Origin: a virus
DNA length: 31,320 nucleotides
Virus record (IMG/VR): IMGVR_UViG_3300042368_000355
Location: 1-31,320 of that record
Reading direction: 5' to 3' (one strand)
Shown one piece after another: positions 16,849 to 23,155 of the stretch. A program made the translations under genes and the position numbers. Numbering within the stretch: the first letter of the stretch is position 1; the number at the start of each line of letters is the position of its first letter. A model generated the notes under the pieces. It made no database searches, was not told the DNA's origin, and worked only from the letters and a program-made list of their open reading frames with translations.

Positions 16849-16928
16849 GTGAGGCAACTCACAGCCCGCCACTCTTGACAGAGGGCACAGGGAGCGAGAC
16901 CCTAGGCGGGCACGGGTAGAAATCTACC
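16849..16928 (+). promoter_or_regulatory. Structured leader element 2
   Basis: Begins with GTGAG-GCAA-CTCAC (16849-16862), a GNRA-type tetraloop hairpin that is also a third GTGA-N6-TCAC site. Then GCCCGCC (16864-16870) pairs with GGCGGGC (16905-16911), enclosing CTCT-TGAC-AGAG and AGGG-loop-CCCT, a three-way junction. A GGTAG-AAAT-CTACC hairpin (16915-16928) follows, then GACAGGAG (16942-16949) and the ATG at 16959. Its arrangement parallels element 1. Confidence 0.6.
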
Positions 16929-16958
16929 AGAACGACAAAACGACAGGAGAACACAGAA

Positions 16959-17282
16959 ATGCCAGCACTAAACCAGAAAGACGCGGAGCACTACATAGCA
17001 AAACGCAGACAATTCACAGCATCAGCTTTGCGCGGTGATTACTGTAAAGGGTGGGTACCTGATGCGGGACGTCTAAACGCTGAAGAGTACACAAAACTAG
17101 ACCAAGCAGCCCGTTACGATTCAGAGTGGGTCTATGTAGTTTGGTCATATGACACCCCAATCGCTTGGCACGACTCAGAGGGCTGGTATGTAGTCGCGCA
17201 GAAGTTCAGCCAGACAACAAGCAAGCACCAAAACCTTACCCGCCGCGCTATTGCAGAGAGTTTAGAGGGGGCGACAGTATGA
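16959..17282 (+). CDS. Hypothetical protein, 107 residues
   Basis: Starts behind GACAGGAG. Composition: a helical N-terminus, then beta segments with many Trp/Tyr (DSEWVYVVWSYDTPIAWH, EGWYVVAQKF), then a helix (LTRRAIAESLEG). Proteins of this pattern are frequent in actinophage early regions and have no known role. The stop overlaps the next start as ATGA. Confidence 0.6.
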   Translation: MPALNQKDAEHYIAKRRQFTASALRGDYCKGWVPDAGRLNAEEYTKLDQAARYDSEWVYVVWSYDTPIAWHDSEGWYVVAQKFSQTTSKHQNLTRRAIAESLEGATV

Positions 17283-17371
17283 CCGCCTTAATTTTAGCCC
17301 TTGCACCTCTTGCCTTGCTATGTATTGCGGGCATACTATTAGACAACGACCTAACGACAGGAGAAAATTAA
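17279..17371 (+). CDS. 30-residue membrane peptide
   Basis: Begins at the ATG overlapping the previous TGA. Residues 2-22 are a single hydrophobic segment (TALILALAPLALLCIAGILL), followed by a short acidic tail. Such tiny membrane peptides in early operons can act in superinfection exclusion or holin regulation; nothing in the sequence decides this. Confidence 0.5.
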   Translation: MTALILALAPLALLCIAGILLDNDLTTGEN

Positions 17372-17372
17372 A

Positions 17373-17549
17373 ATGGCACAACTTTTAGAACTTATCAACA
17401 CAGACTCAACAAACGCCCTGAGGGCTTGGTGTTTTGGTGAAGCACTCAGAACACGAGACCGCGACGCGTTGCGTCTGTGGCTCTCCGAATGGGAGAAGAG
17501 CGACGCGAGAAAAGCAAAACTCAACAACGAAAAGACGGGAGAATTTTAA
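17373..17549 (+). CDS. Small hypothetical protein, 58 residues
   Basis: Starts at an ATG 9 bases after GACAGGAG (17356-17363). Helical and highly charged (ALRTRDRDALRLWLSEWEKS), with a Lys/Arg-rich end. No family recognised. Its last codons form the GACGGGAG box of the next gene. Confidence 0.55.
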   Translation: MAQLLELINTDSTNALRAWCFGEALRTRDRDALRLWLSEWEKSDARKAKLNNEKTGEF

Positions 17550-17550
17550 A

Positions 17551-17886
17551 ATGCAAACCAAAATGGAAGACCTTCACCGCCTTGTTGCGGTGCTTGAAGA
17601 ATGCGTAAGACCTTTATTAGAGGGCGAAGAAATAGAGTCGCCTTATGAATCAATGAGACGCCCGCACCTAGTTCTACAAGAGGGGAGCAAAACTTACGGG
17701 CGAGCCTTTCGGGTTCACTTTACGGGCGGAAGTAAGTACGGCTCGGGACATTGGGAACCGCGAGGGTTTAGCGATTACCTAGGCGGCACCAAGGCAGAAG
17801 CGGAGCGAACTCTGCGAAGTCTGATTGCGGGCATTCGTACAGGCTCAATGATTGCAGAGAAACTAGAGGAAGAAGGCAACGAGTGA
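17551..17886 (+). CDS. Hypothetical protein, 111 residues
   Basis: The start at 17551 is chosen because of GACGGGAG at 17534-17541; an upstream in-frame start at 17434 would sit inside the preceding gene. N-terminal helix (MEDLHRLVAVLEECVRPLL), a central beta region rich in Gly and aromatics (RAFRVHFTGGSKYGSG), and a C-terminal helix. No family recognised. The stop overlaps the next GTG start. Confidence 0.55.
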   Translation: MQTKMEDLHRLVAVLEECVRPLLEGEEIESPYESMRRPHLVLQEGSKTYGRAFRVHFTGGSKYGSGHWEPRGFSDYLGGTKAEAERTLRSLIAGIRTGSMIAEKLEEEGNE

Positions 17887-18047
17887 ACGCCACGGAAACC
17901 AAGCCTTACACCGTCGAGCAATTATTAAATGAGATTTACGAAGACAACTATTCACACCTAGAGTTTGAATGGAATATGGGCGGGGAGCCTTGCGAGTGCA
18001 AAATCTGCCTAACAATGCAGACTATAATCAAATACAGGGGTGAGTGA
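17883..18047 (+). CDS. Small Cys-containing protein, 54 residues, GTG start
   Basis: A GTG overlaps the previous TGA as GTGA. The C-terminal half carries C37-E-C39 and C42 (GEPCECKICL), a possible metal knuckle. The TGA overlaps the next ATG as TGATG. One of a series of very small Cys-rich early proteins. Confidence 0.45.
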   Translation: MNATETKPYTVEQLLNEIYEDNYSHLEFEWNMGGEPCECKICLTMQTIIKYRGE

Positions 18048-18121
18048 TGCCAATTTGTAGAGATTGCTTACGCCCTGTCAATGAGTGCCACCACGGGCAA
18101 GAGATAAGGCGGAAGTGTTAG
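18047..18121 (+). CDS. 24-residue Cys/His peptide
   Basis: MPICRDC, then ECHH and a final KC: C4, C7, C14, H15, H16 and C24 could bind one zinc ion. Supported by the TGATG overlap with the upstream gene, but it overlaps the thermonuclease frame, so it may be only a translational bridge into that gene. Confidence 0.35.
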   Translation: MPICRDCLRPVNECHHGQEIRRKC

Positions 18122-18546
18122 CCCTCGCGCTAGCCCTAACCCTTACTCTTCCCGTCGCGGTGGATGGCGACACGATACAAAGCGGGGAGTCTTTCGTCCG
18201 ACTGGTTCAAATAAATACACCAGAAAAGGGCGAGTGTTACTACAAAGAGGCGACGGAATACACGCACAATTTTCTAAAACTAAATGGTAAATCGAAACTC
18301 ATACCTGATGCGAGATTGGATAGTTTCGACGAGTACGGCAGGGCACTAGGTTACTTGACAAAGGGAAACCGAAACCTTAATCTTGAACTCGTAAAGTATG
18401 GATACGCGAAGCCTTATTTCTACAAGGGAATGAGGGGAAAGTATGCAAACTTAATCGAGAAATATGCTAGACAAGCAAAGGCAAATCGCCTAGGCTTATG
18501 GAAATGCAACGACAGGAACGCACAATGGAACAAGAAGAGCAGTTAA
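18085..18546 (+). CDS. Thermonuclease-like (SNase fold) protein, possibly secreted
   Basis: Staphylococcal-nuclease-type phosphodiesterase. Conserved elements in the 153-residue reading: VDGDT at 26-30 (D27, D29), RLVQINTPE at 39-47 (R39, E47), DEYGRALGY at 82-90 (R86), NLELVKYGYAK at 99-109. R39, E47 and R86 correspond to catalytic R35, E43 and R87; calcium ligand D40 appears as N44. The hydrophobic run LALALALTLTLPVA just before the domain may be a signal peptide. The start is uncertain: GTG at 18085 or, giving a cleaner signal sequence, GTG at 18115, which overlaps the stop of the 24-residue peptide. An early secreted nuclease could degrade competing or environmental DNA. Confidence 0.8.
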   Translation: MPPRARDKAEVLALALALTLTLPVAVDGDTIQSGESFVRLVQINTPEKGECYYKEATEYTHNFLKLNGKSKLIPDARLDSFDEYGRALGYLTKGNRNLNLELVKYGYAKPYFYKGMRGKYANLIEKYARQAKANRLGLWKCNDRNAQWNKKSS

Positions 18547-18668
18547 GTTGGTCAGAGTTAGCAGAGTTGACACACGAAACACAGGTAGATAAGTTTGGTT
18601 GGTGTATGTGTGAAGACACAGAGCCACACGAATACCCATACGGCGATTGCCCAAAGACAGGAGAATGA
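18525..18668 (+). CDS. Small Cys-containing acidic protein, 47 residues
   Basis: Starts within the end of the nuclease gene, behind GACAGGAA, a near match to the early start box. The C-terminal half has C27-M-C29, H35 and C42, a possible zinc site. Acidic N-terminus (MEQEEQLSWSELAEL). No family recognised. Its last bases include the GACAGGAG box of the next gene. Confidence 0.5.
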   Translation: MEQEEQLSWSELAELTHETQVDKFGWCMCEDTEPHEYPYGDCPKTGE

Positions 18669-18669
18669 A

Positions 18670-18774
18670 ATGAGTACAGAGCAACAGATTCAAAGCGCAA
18701 TAGATAGCCTTAACGAGGCGATGAAGTTAATGAAAGAGTTGGGATTGATTACAGAGGGCGACGAAGATGAGTGA
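18670..18774 (+). CDS. 34-residue amphipathic acidic peptide
   Basis: Starts behind GACAGGAG at 18656-18663. A single helix (QQIQSAIDSLNEAMKLMKEL) with an acidic tail (EGDEDE). Overlaps the next start. Probably an interaction peptide; unknown function. Confidence 0.5.
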   Translation: MSTEQQIQSAIDSLNEAMKLMKELGLITEGDEDE

Positions 18775-18907
18775 GCCACAACTCAACGACCCAGTATTTT
18801 ACGACGACTCAGAATGGATTATGTGTAGCCAGTGTGACAACGAGTTCGACTTTAACACTTACAATTCCAAGACGTGTGAGTCTTGCGAGAACGGAGAGAC
18901 AGAGTGA
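18767..18907 (+). CDS. 46-residue zinc-ribbon-like protein
   Basis: Two CxxC knuckles, C20-S-Q-C23 and C37-E-S-C40, separated by 13 residues, the layout of a minimal zinc ribbon. Starts inside the end of the preceding gene, and its TGA overlaps the next GTG. Probably a nucleic-acid or protein-binding module. Confidence 0.55.
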   Translation: MSEPQLNDPVFYDDSEWIMCSQCDNEFDFNTYNSKTCESCENGETE

Positions 18908-19131
18908 ATAAAGAATTTCAAATTACTTATGAAGTTAAGGGAATTCAAGTTGTCAAGGTAACGCTACCAGAGGGCACCGACGTACCCGCAAACTGGAACT
19001 CTCTGGACATTCAAGAGCAGGACGAATGGCTCTATGAACACGAGATTAAAACCGAAAAATATTACGAAGATATTCACTACTCTTTGCCCGCTTCTATTTT
19101 GGAGATACGCCACCTAAAGGCGGTAATTTAA
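18904..19131 (+). CDS. Hypothetical protein, 75 residues, GTG start
   Basis: The GTG at 18904 overlaps the previous TGA (GTGA) and is preferred over an upstream TTG. Beta-rich N-terminus (FQITYEVKGIQVVKVTLPEG) followed by acidic helices, a pattern seen in many actinophage early proteins. The TAA overlaps the whiB ATG as TAATG, so it is co-translated with WhiB. Confidence 0.55.
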   Translation: MNKEFQITYEVKGIQVVKVTLPEGTDVPANWNSLDIQEQDEWLYEHEIKTEKYYEDIHYSLPASILEIRHLKAVI

Positions 19132-19484
19132 TGACGTTACCTGACCGAAGTTGGCACGCGAAAGGTAATTGTAATCAGCACCCAGACCCAGACCTATGGC
19201 ACTACGAGAACCCAAGGTTGTTAGATGAACAACAACTGGAAGTCTTGCGAAGTGTTCAGGCAATAGAGTTATGCCACACCTGTCCAGTCAGGCTTGATTG
19301 CTTGAAGCAAGGGTTAGATTCTGAGAACCTAGAATACACTGGCGGGCACGGTTCTATTTGGGGTGGGTTGCTCACAGTTGAGCGGTATTTACTCACAACT
19401 AAACACCCAAAACAGGTTCGAGTTAAGGCAGAGTCACGACATAGAGGGAATGTTCGACGAAAGATTGCTAGAATAGATAAATGA
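19131..19484 (+). CDS. whiB: WhiB-family iron-sulfur transcription regulator
   Basis: 117 residues. Four Cys ligands for a 4Fe-4S cluster: C14 (GNCNQ), C48 and C51 (LCHTC), C57 (RLDC), with the usual C-x2-C-x5-C spacing, then the G-I-W-G-G turn as GSIWGG at 74-79 and a basic C-terminal tail (RGNVRRKIARIDK) for DNA contact. WhiB proteins are confined to Actinobacteria and their phages and act with the host sigma factor; phage copies can repress host whiB-dependent genes such as septation genes. Overlaps neighbours by TAATG and ATGA. This is the strongest host indicator in the window. Confidence 0.92.
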   Translation: MTLPDRSWHAKGNCNQHPDPDLWHYENPRLLDEQQLEVLRSVQAIELCHTCPVRLDCLKQGLDSENLEYTGGHGSIWGGLLTVERYLLTTKHPKQVRVKAESRHRGNVRRKIARIDK

Positions 19485-19900
19485 AAAAACGATTTATAAT
19501 TCTATCAACTCTTGTTGCTATCGCGGTTATCACACCAGCAACCCACAACGTGGGTGTGCACGTGGACATTGAACCCAAAAAGCCAGAGGTTATACAAACC
19601 AAGGCAACAATGGAAGAGAAGAAAGCCAACAAGATTATGGCTATGAAGTTTGCCAAGGCAGGTTGGAACTGGGATAGAACTCAGCGCAAGTGTGTCTACT
19701 CGTTGTTTATGAAGGAGAGTAAGTTCGACCACTTAGCCAAGAACCAACAGGGCAGCAGTGCATTTGGGATTGGGCAGGTATTGAAGGAGACAAGCAAAGA
19801 CCCAGCGATACAGATACTCAACGCTTACAAATATATCAAGCACCGCTACGACACACCGTGCAAGGCGTGGTCACACAGCCAGCGCAGAAACTGGTACTGA
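19481..19900 (+). CDS. Secreted transglycosylase-like (SLT/lysozyme fold) protein
   Basis: 139 residues. Residues 1-22 are a signal peptide (KK, then FIILSTLVAIAVITPA). The C-terminal domain carries ES at 79-80 with E79 as likely catalytic acid, then AFGIGQ at 94-99, a helix with NAYKYIKHRY, and PCKAWSHSQRRNWY at the end, as in actinobacterial transglycosylase proteins. It would cleave peptidoglycan glycan strands outside the membrane. The gene lies in the early operon and directly overlaps whiB (ATGA), far from the lysis cassette, so its job is more likely wall remodelling, superinfection effects or lysogenic conversion than final lysis. Confidence 0.75.
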   Translation: MKKRFIILSTLVAIAVITPATHNVGVHVDIEPKKPEVIQTKATMEEKKANKIMAMKFAKAGWNWDRTQRKCVYSLFMKESKFDHLAKNQQGSSAFGIGQVLKETSKDPAIQILNAYKYIKHRYDTPCKAWSHSQRRNWY

Positions 19901-20079
19901 TGCTTGACTTAACTGGCAAGCCTATTGTAACCTGTATCTGTGGGTGCAAGATGTTTGTGGTCACAGTAATGTGGGACGAAGAGACAAGAGAAGTAGGTTG
20001 GTACGATTTAAAGCAGGAATGCAAGGAGTGTGGGGCAATTAGCACCGCACCAACACCAATAGACTGGAGAGATGAATGA
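19900..20079 (+). CDS. 59-residue zinc-ribbon-like protein
   Basis: Start at the TGATG overlap. Cysteines C12, C14 and C16 (VTCICGCK) and C41/C44 (QECKECG) form two knuckles either side of a beta segment, a zinc-ribbon layout. The TGA overlaps the next ATG. No family assigned. Confidence 0.55.
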   Translation: MLDLTGKPIVTCICGCKMFVVTVMWDEETREVGWYDLKQECKECGAISTAPTPIDWRDE

Positions 20080-20207
20080 GTGAAAAAAAGTTTGGAAAGT
20101 CTTGGCTTTACTGGGGCAAGATTAGTGGCTTTAGTATTGGATTTCAGATTAGCAGACACAACTTTGATTTGAGCATAGGGTTTTGGTACGTAGGGTGGGA
20201 GTTCTAA
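20076..20207 (+). CDS. 43-residue aromatic peptide
   Basis: ATGA overlap with the gene before and TAATG overlap with the FmdB-type gene after support it as real. Rich in Trp, Tyr, Phe and Gly with alternating polarity (FDLSIGFWYVGWEF), so a small beta-sheet or membrane-surface peptide. Function unknown. Confidence 0.5.
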   Translation: MSEKKFGKSWLYWGKISGFSIGFQISRHNFDLSIGFWYVGWEF

Positions 20208-20380
20208 TGCCCAACTACGAATACAGATGTCGTAAGTGCCACTCACTTACAGTTATAAATCGCAAAGTTGAAGAGCGAGATGATGAAGTTACTTGCCCTT
20301 GTGGGCAGGTGTCTAGTAGAATTTACAATACACCAGCGGTTCAGTTCAAAGGAACTGGATTCTATTCAACAGGAGGATAG
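20207..20380 (+). CDS. FmdB-type zinc ribbon protein
   Basis: 57 residues. The start MPNYEYRCRKC and the end VQFKGTGFYSTGG are hallmarks of the FmdB regulatory-protein family; cysteine pairs are C8/C11 and C33/C35. Members occur widely in bacteria and phages and bind zinc; their molecular role is poorly defined. TAATG overlap with the previous gene fixes the start. A CAGGAGGA ribosome site for the next gene lies within its last codons. Confidence 0.85.
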   Translation: MPNYEYRCRKCHSLTVINRKVEERDDEVTCPCGQVSSRIYNTPAVQFKGTGFYSTGG

Positions 20381-20381
20381 T

Positions 20382-20537
20382 ATGTGCACAGTATGTAAGA
20401 ACGGTGGTTGCAGTAATTGTGAACCACGCAATGAAACACTTCAGTTTGCTAGCGGTAAAGAGATAGAAGAATTCTATGACTCATACGGAGAATCACTCTG
20501 GGTAGACCCAGCAGAATCAACGCCTGAATCTTCCTGA
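20382..20537 (+). CDS. 51-residue Cys-rich acidic protein, last early gene
   Basis: ATG preceded by CAGGAGGATAGT, a strong ribosome site. N-terminal MCTVCKNGGCSNC has four Cys in 13 residues, a compact metal-binding start; the rest is acidic. The last 64 bases overlap, tail to tail, the sigma-like gene on the other strand. Confidence 0.6.
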   Translation: MCTVCKNGGCSNCEPRNETLQFASGKEIEEFYDSYGESLWVDPAESTPESS

Positions 20538-21160
20538 GGTACGTCGTCGTTATCGCGGAATGGTTTGAACCCACCAATCTTGTTGATGAGTTTACGAATG
20601 GCACGCTTGTGGCGCATACGCACCGCATCTTCTGTGCCCATATCTAATTCTTTTGCAATGTCACCGAAGTCCATTGACTCTGCATAGCGTAGGAATAATA
20701 CTTTCCTGTCATCCTTTGGTAGTTTCCAGAATGCGTAATCAACTTCAATCATCATAGCCATAAGGTTGCCACCCTCATTAGGTGCAGATGGACGACCAGT
20801 TCTACCAAGGTTTAGTTTGTGGGTTACGCCCCACTCTCCACGCAATACAGGAGGCAGCAATGCCTCAACCATATCTGCTTCGTAAAAGAATAAATCGGTA
20901 GTCTCATAGCCACCAGACTTTGCTTTCCAATGGTTGCAATAATCTAAGGCTTGATTGCGTAGGCTACGATAGATAAGGTTCTTTGCATCTTTGTCGCCTA
21001 TCTCTTCCCAAGCATCCAGTTTATTTGGGTGCTCAACAAACCACTGATATAAAGATTGTTTGATGTCTTCAATATCAACAGTCGGAGACTTACGAGAATA
21101 CTCAGAGGCAACAGCATCAACAACATACTGCCAGCGTTCTATCCTTGCCCACTCAATCAT
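20474..21160 (-). CDS. Sigma-70-like factor (ECF type) or related DNA-binding protein
   Basis: 228 residues. Residues 145-197 (LPKDDRKVLFLRYAESMDF, then DIAKELDMGTEDAVRMRHKRA) match a sigma region 4 helix-turn-helix, with the second helix expected to read the -35 element. Residues 25-85 contain a helical region-2-like part (DIEDIKQSLYQWF, KNLIYRSLRNQALDYCN). The acidic/Ser tail after 203 is unusual. Last gene of the leftward replication operon and so made late in that transcript, fitting an activator of the late genes. Its ATG overlaps the upstream TGA (ATGA). Similar actinophage proteins are often annotated simply as HTH proteins. Confidence 0.65.
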   Translation of the reverse strand: MIEWARIERWQYVVDAVASEYSRKSPTVDIEDIKQSLYQWFVEHPNKLDAWEEIGDKDAKNLIYRSLRNQALDYCNHWKAKSGGYETTDLFFYEADMVEALLPPVLRGEWGVTHKLNLGRTGRPSAPNEGGNLMAMMIEVDYAFWKLPKDDRKVLFLRYAESMDFGDIAKELDMGTEDAVRMRHKRAIRKLINKIGGFKPFRDNDDVPQEDSGVDSAGSTQSDSPYES

Positions 21161-21543
21161 TGAATCTTTGTCCCGTCCACTATCTTGAGGAAGGTAACTG
21201 GCTTCATCATCTTATTCTTGTTAGCAAACTCAGTTGTAACTGGCAACCACTTATCTTCCCACACAAGATTGTTCATCAGGTCAAGACGGAAAGACCACAC
21301 ACCCTCAGGTGTATAGTTAATGTAGTAAGGTGTTAGCCCAAGTTCAGCAGACTTAGTGATAAGAAAGTCATACTTCTTTTTCTCAAGCAATAACGTATCG
21401 TAGTGAGTGTTGCGTGACTTAAGTTCAATGAACATTTTATACTCATCTGTAATGCAGTCGAAGCCGTCGAATAATTCTGGGGAGTGTACTAAATCTGGGA
21501 AATGTTCCTGCTTCAGCCAGTTAAATAACTCCTGCTCTTTCAT
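21157..21543 (-). CDS. PD-(D/E)XK nuclease-like protein
   Basis: 128 residues. D29 in DGFDCITDEY and E40-x-K42 in MFIELKSR, both in beta-strand contexts, followed by a helix with KKKYDFLITKSAELG, give the core of a restriction-endonuclease-like fold. Probably a structure-specific or exo-nuclease in recombination or replication. Linked to both neighbours by ATGA overlaps. Exact family uncertain. Confidence 0.6.
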   Translation of the reverse strand: MKEQELFNWLKQEHFPDLVHSPELFDGFDCITDEYKMFIELKSRNTHYDTLLLEKKKYDFLITKSAELGLTPYYINYTPEGVWSFRLDLMNNLVWEDKWLPVTTEFANKNKMMKPVTFLKIVDGTKIQ

Positions 21544-21923
21544 TCATCCCACTTACCTCTTAGAACTAGCAGTCCAATGATTGCATAGTTAGCCATATCC
21601 TTGAAGGAATCTTCAAGAGATTCGTGCTCAGGGCTTGCACCACTATCAATCAAGTTGTTAATGCGTGCCAACTTATCGTGCATACGCACACGCAAGCCAT
21701 TGATTGCACCGCCTGGTGCTTGTGAGATATTCTTCGGACCATAATCTTTATGCTTAGAGATAAGCAGTTCAGACAATTCTTTATTTATATTGGCAAGGTT
21801 TACTTCGAGGTGGAGTTCGCGTGCAATAACGGAATGGCTAACGAAACCATCAATGAAGTTCCCTGAGTCTCCGTCTTTACTACGTTTAAACCCAAGTTTG
21901 TTAGATACTGAATAATCTGCCAT
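21540..21923 (-). CDS. Nmad1/DUF1599-like protein (MazG-type fold)
   Basis: 127 residues. The core HKDYGPKNI, MHDKLARINNLI, ESLEDSFKDMANYAIIGLL matches the nucleotide-modification-associated domain 1 family, an all-alpha MazG-like fold. Acidic residues in ESLEDSFKD could bind magnesium and a nucleotide. In phages it accompanies nucleotide metabolism or DNA base modification; no modification enzyme is evident in this window. ATGA overlap with the following gene. Confidence 0.75.
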   Translation of the reverse strand: MADYSVSNKLGFKRSKDGDSGNFIDGFVSHSVIARELHLEVNLANINKELSELLISKHKDYGPKNISQAPGGAINGLRVRMHDKLARINNLIDSGASPEHESLEDSFKDMANYAIIGLLVLRGKWDE

Positions 21924-21929
21924 ATCTCT

Positions 21930-22301
21930 TCACGCTCCGCTTTCGTTGTCATCTGGTTCCTCCGCTAGTAAATTTTGTAAGTCTCGGTCAAAGTCCTGAA
22001 GTGCAGACTTCACAATCATATCCTCAACTAACTCATCTACTAGGTCGTAACCATTCTCACTAGCAAATAGTGTAACATAAGTAGACTGAGTTATCAGTTT
22101 AATCTGGTCTGCATCGTGTGCATTGTCGAACAAGAACCGAAGCATTGACCCTAGCATAAGTTTAAATCCAGAGGGCAACAGATAGTACGGGTCGAAGGTC
22201 TCGTCCTCTTCCAAGTAATGGTCTATCAAAGCAAACGAATCGGGAAAGGTTATGTTGCAGTCGTGGCAATGATTATGGGGAGGCTCTTCCTCAATGTTCA
22301 T
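21930..22301 (-). CDS. Hypothetical protein with a C2H2-like zinc knuckle
   Basis: 123 residues. CHDCNITFPDSFALIDHY near residues 12-29 resembles a classical zinc finger N-terminal half (CxxC ... H). The remaining two thirds is helical and acidic. Overlaps the end of the primase gene by 11 bases. Perhaps a partner of replication proteins. Confidence 0.55.
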   Translation of the reverse strand: MNIEEEPPHNHCHDCNITFPDSFALIDHYLEEDETFDPYYLLPSGFKLMLGSMLRFLFDNAHDADQIKLITQSTYVTLFASENGYDLVDELVEDMIVKSALQDFDRDLQNLLAEEPDDNESGA

Positions 22302-22917
22302 TTACACCCATCTTTTGATTGAAGTAGTCAACACCGTCCTGCACGAACATTGAATTAACATCGTGTCCATCTGGGAGTTGAATGATAGTAACTGGTAGTT
22401 CGCGGGCAAGACTACGGGCGAATTCCGTTCCAGGCTGGTCGCCATCGGCGAATACAAAGACCCTTTCAAAGTCTGCCAGCAATCGTGTGTAGTGCTTCTT
22501 CCAACTGTTCGCACCTGGTACTCCAACACAGGGAATCCCAACGCAAGCAGAAAGAGTAAGGGTATCCAACTCGCCTTCACAAACTCCAATAAAGTCACTG
22601 GCTCTCTCCACATCTAGCACATTATACATCTTGGTTTCAGCCCCAGTCATACCCATATACTTTGGTTCAACTGCAGGGTTTAAACTTCTAAATCTTAAAT
22701 CAACTACGCCAGTCTTGGTAATGTAAGGGATAGATAACCTACCCTTGAATGCTTCGTGCCCTGTCTCAGGCTCCGCGACTACGCCTAATGACGCCAGACG
22801 TGCTACCTCCAGAGGAATACCTCTGCTTCTTAGGTAATCTTCCGCCTGATAAATGTTTTCCGCGTACCCTGCTGCTGCTTTCCCCAGTAATTCCTTCTGC
22901 AAAATGCTTTGCTTCAC
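22291..22917 (-). CDS. DNA primase, TOPRIM half (second frame of a split gene)
   Basis: 208 residues. Primase linker YLRSRGIPLEVARL, then a TOPRIM domain with E114 (VCEGELDTL) and D158/D160 (FADGD). Makes RNA primers for replication. The zinc-binding half is encoded upstream in another frame that overlaps this one by 152 bases. A GTG at 22917 could start it independently, with AGGGG some distance upstream; alternatively a +1 slip on a GGGG run (22882-22885) would fuse the two. Residues homologous to ordinary primases begin within a few codons of that run. Confidence 0.85.
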   Translation of the reverse strand: MKQSILQKELLGKAAAGYAENIYQAEDYLRSRGIPLEVARLASLGVVAEPETGHEAFKGRLSIPYITKTGVVDLRFRSLNPAVEPKYMGMTGAETKMYNVLDVERASDFIGVCEGELDTLTLSACVGIPCVGVPGANSWKKHYTRLLADFERVFVFADGDQPGTEFARSLARELPVTIIQLPDGHDVNSMFVQDGVDYFNQKMGVNEH

Positions 22918-23155
22918 TGAAACTCATCCCCTCTTGTCTGACAATAATTTGAATGCTGTTTCCTTGGACACCACAGGCGAAACAAATGAAGATGTTCTTA
23001 TCAAGGTTTGCACTTCCTGACTGGTGTGTGTCTGAATGAAACGGACACTTGAGATTAACTTGCCCGTGTGTTTGTCTAAGATTCGCACCGTAGTGTCTGA
23101 GTATGTCCGCGATTGGCGGAAGGTCGCTGTCAATTCTTATCACCGTATCCTGCAT
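22766..23155 (-). CDS. DNA primase, CHC2 zinc-binding half (first frame of a split gene)
   Basis: 129 residues. A CHC2-type zinc site is formed by C37, H40, C58 and C61 (LKCPFH and FICFACG), with the typical DKNIFICFACG context. It recognises template DNA. Domain-like sequence ends near residue 90; the following residues (SSSRVRGKHLSGG onward) look like out-of-frame translation of the TOPRIM half. So it is likely either the leading part of a frameshifted fusion or a separate subunit with a meaningless tail. Confidence 0.8.
   Translation of the reverse strand: MQDTVIRIDSDLPPIADILRHYGANLRQTHGQVNLKCPFHSDTHQSGSANLDKNIFICFACGVQGNSIQIIVRQEGMSFSEAKHFAEGITGESSSRVRGKHLSGGRLPKKQRYSSGGSTSGVIRRSRGA
22882..22885 (-). 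promoter_or_regulatory. Candidate +1 frameshift run (GGGG) in the primase gene
   Basis: On the minus strand the first frame reads ACT GGG GAA AGC. A Gly tRNA on GGG could re-pair one base forward on the next GGG, giving GGG AAA GCA in the TOPRIM frame. This is exactly where primase similarity changes frame. No pause-inducing rare codon or stop is adjacent, which weakens the case. Confidence 0.3.
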
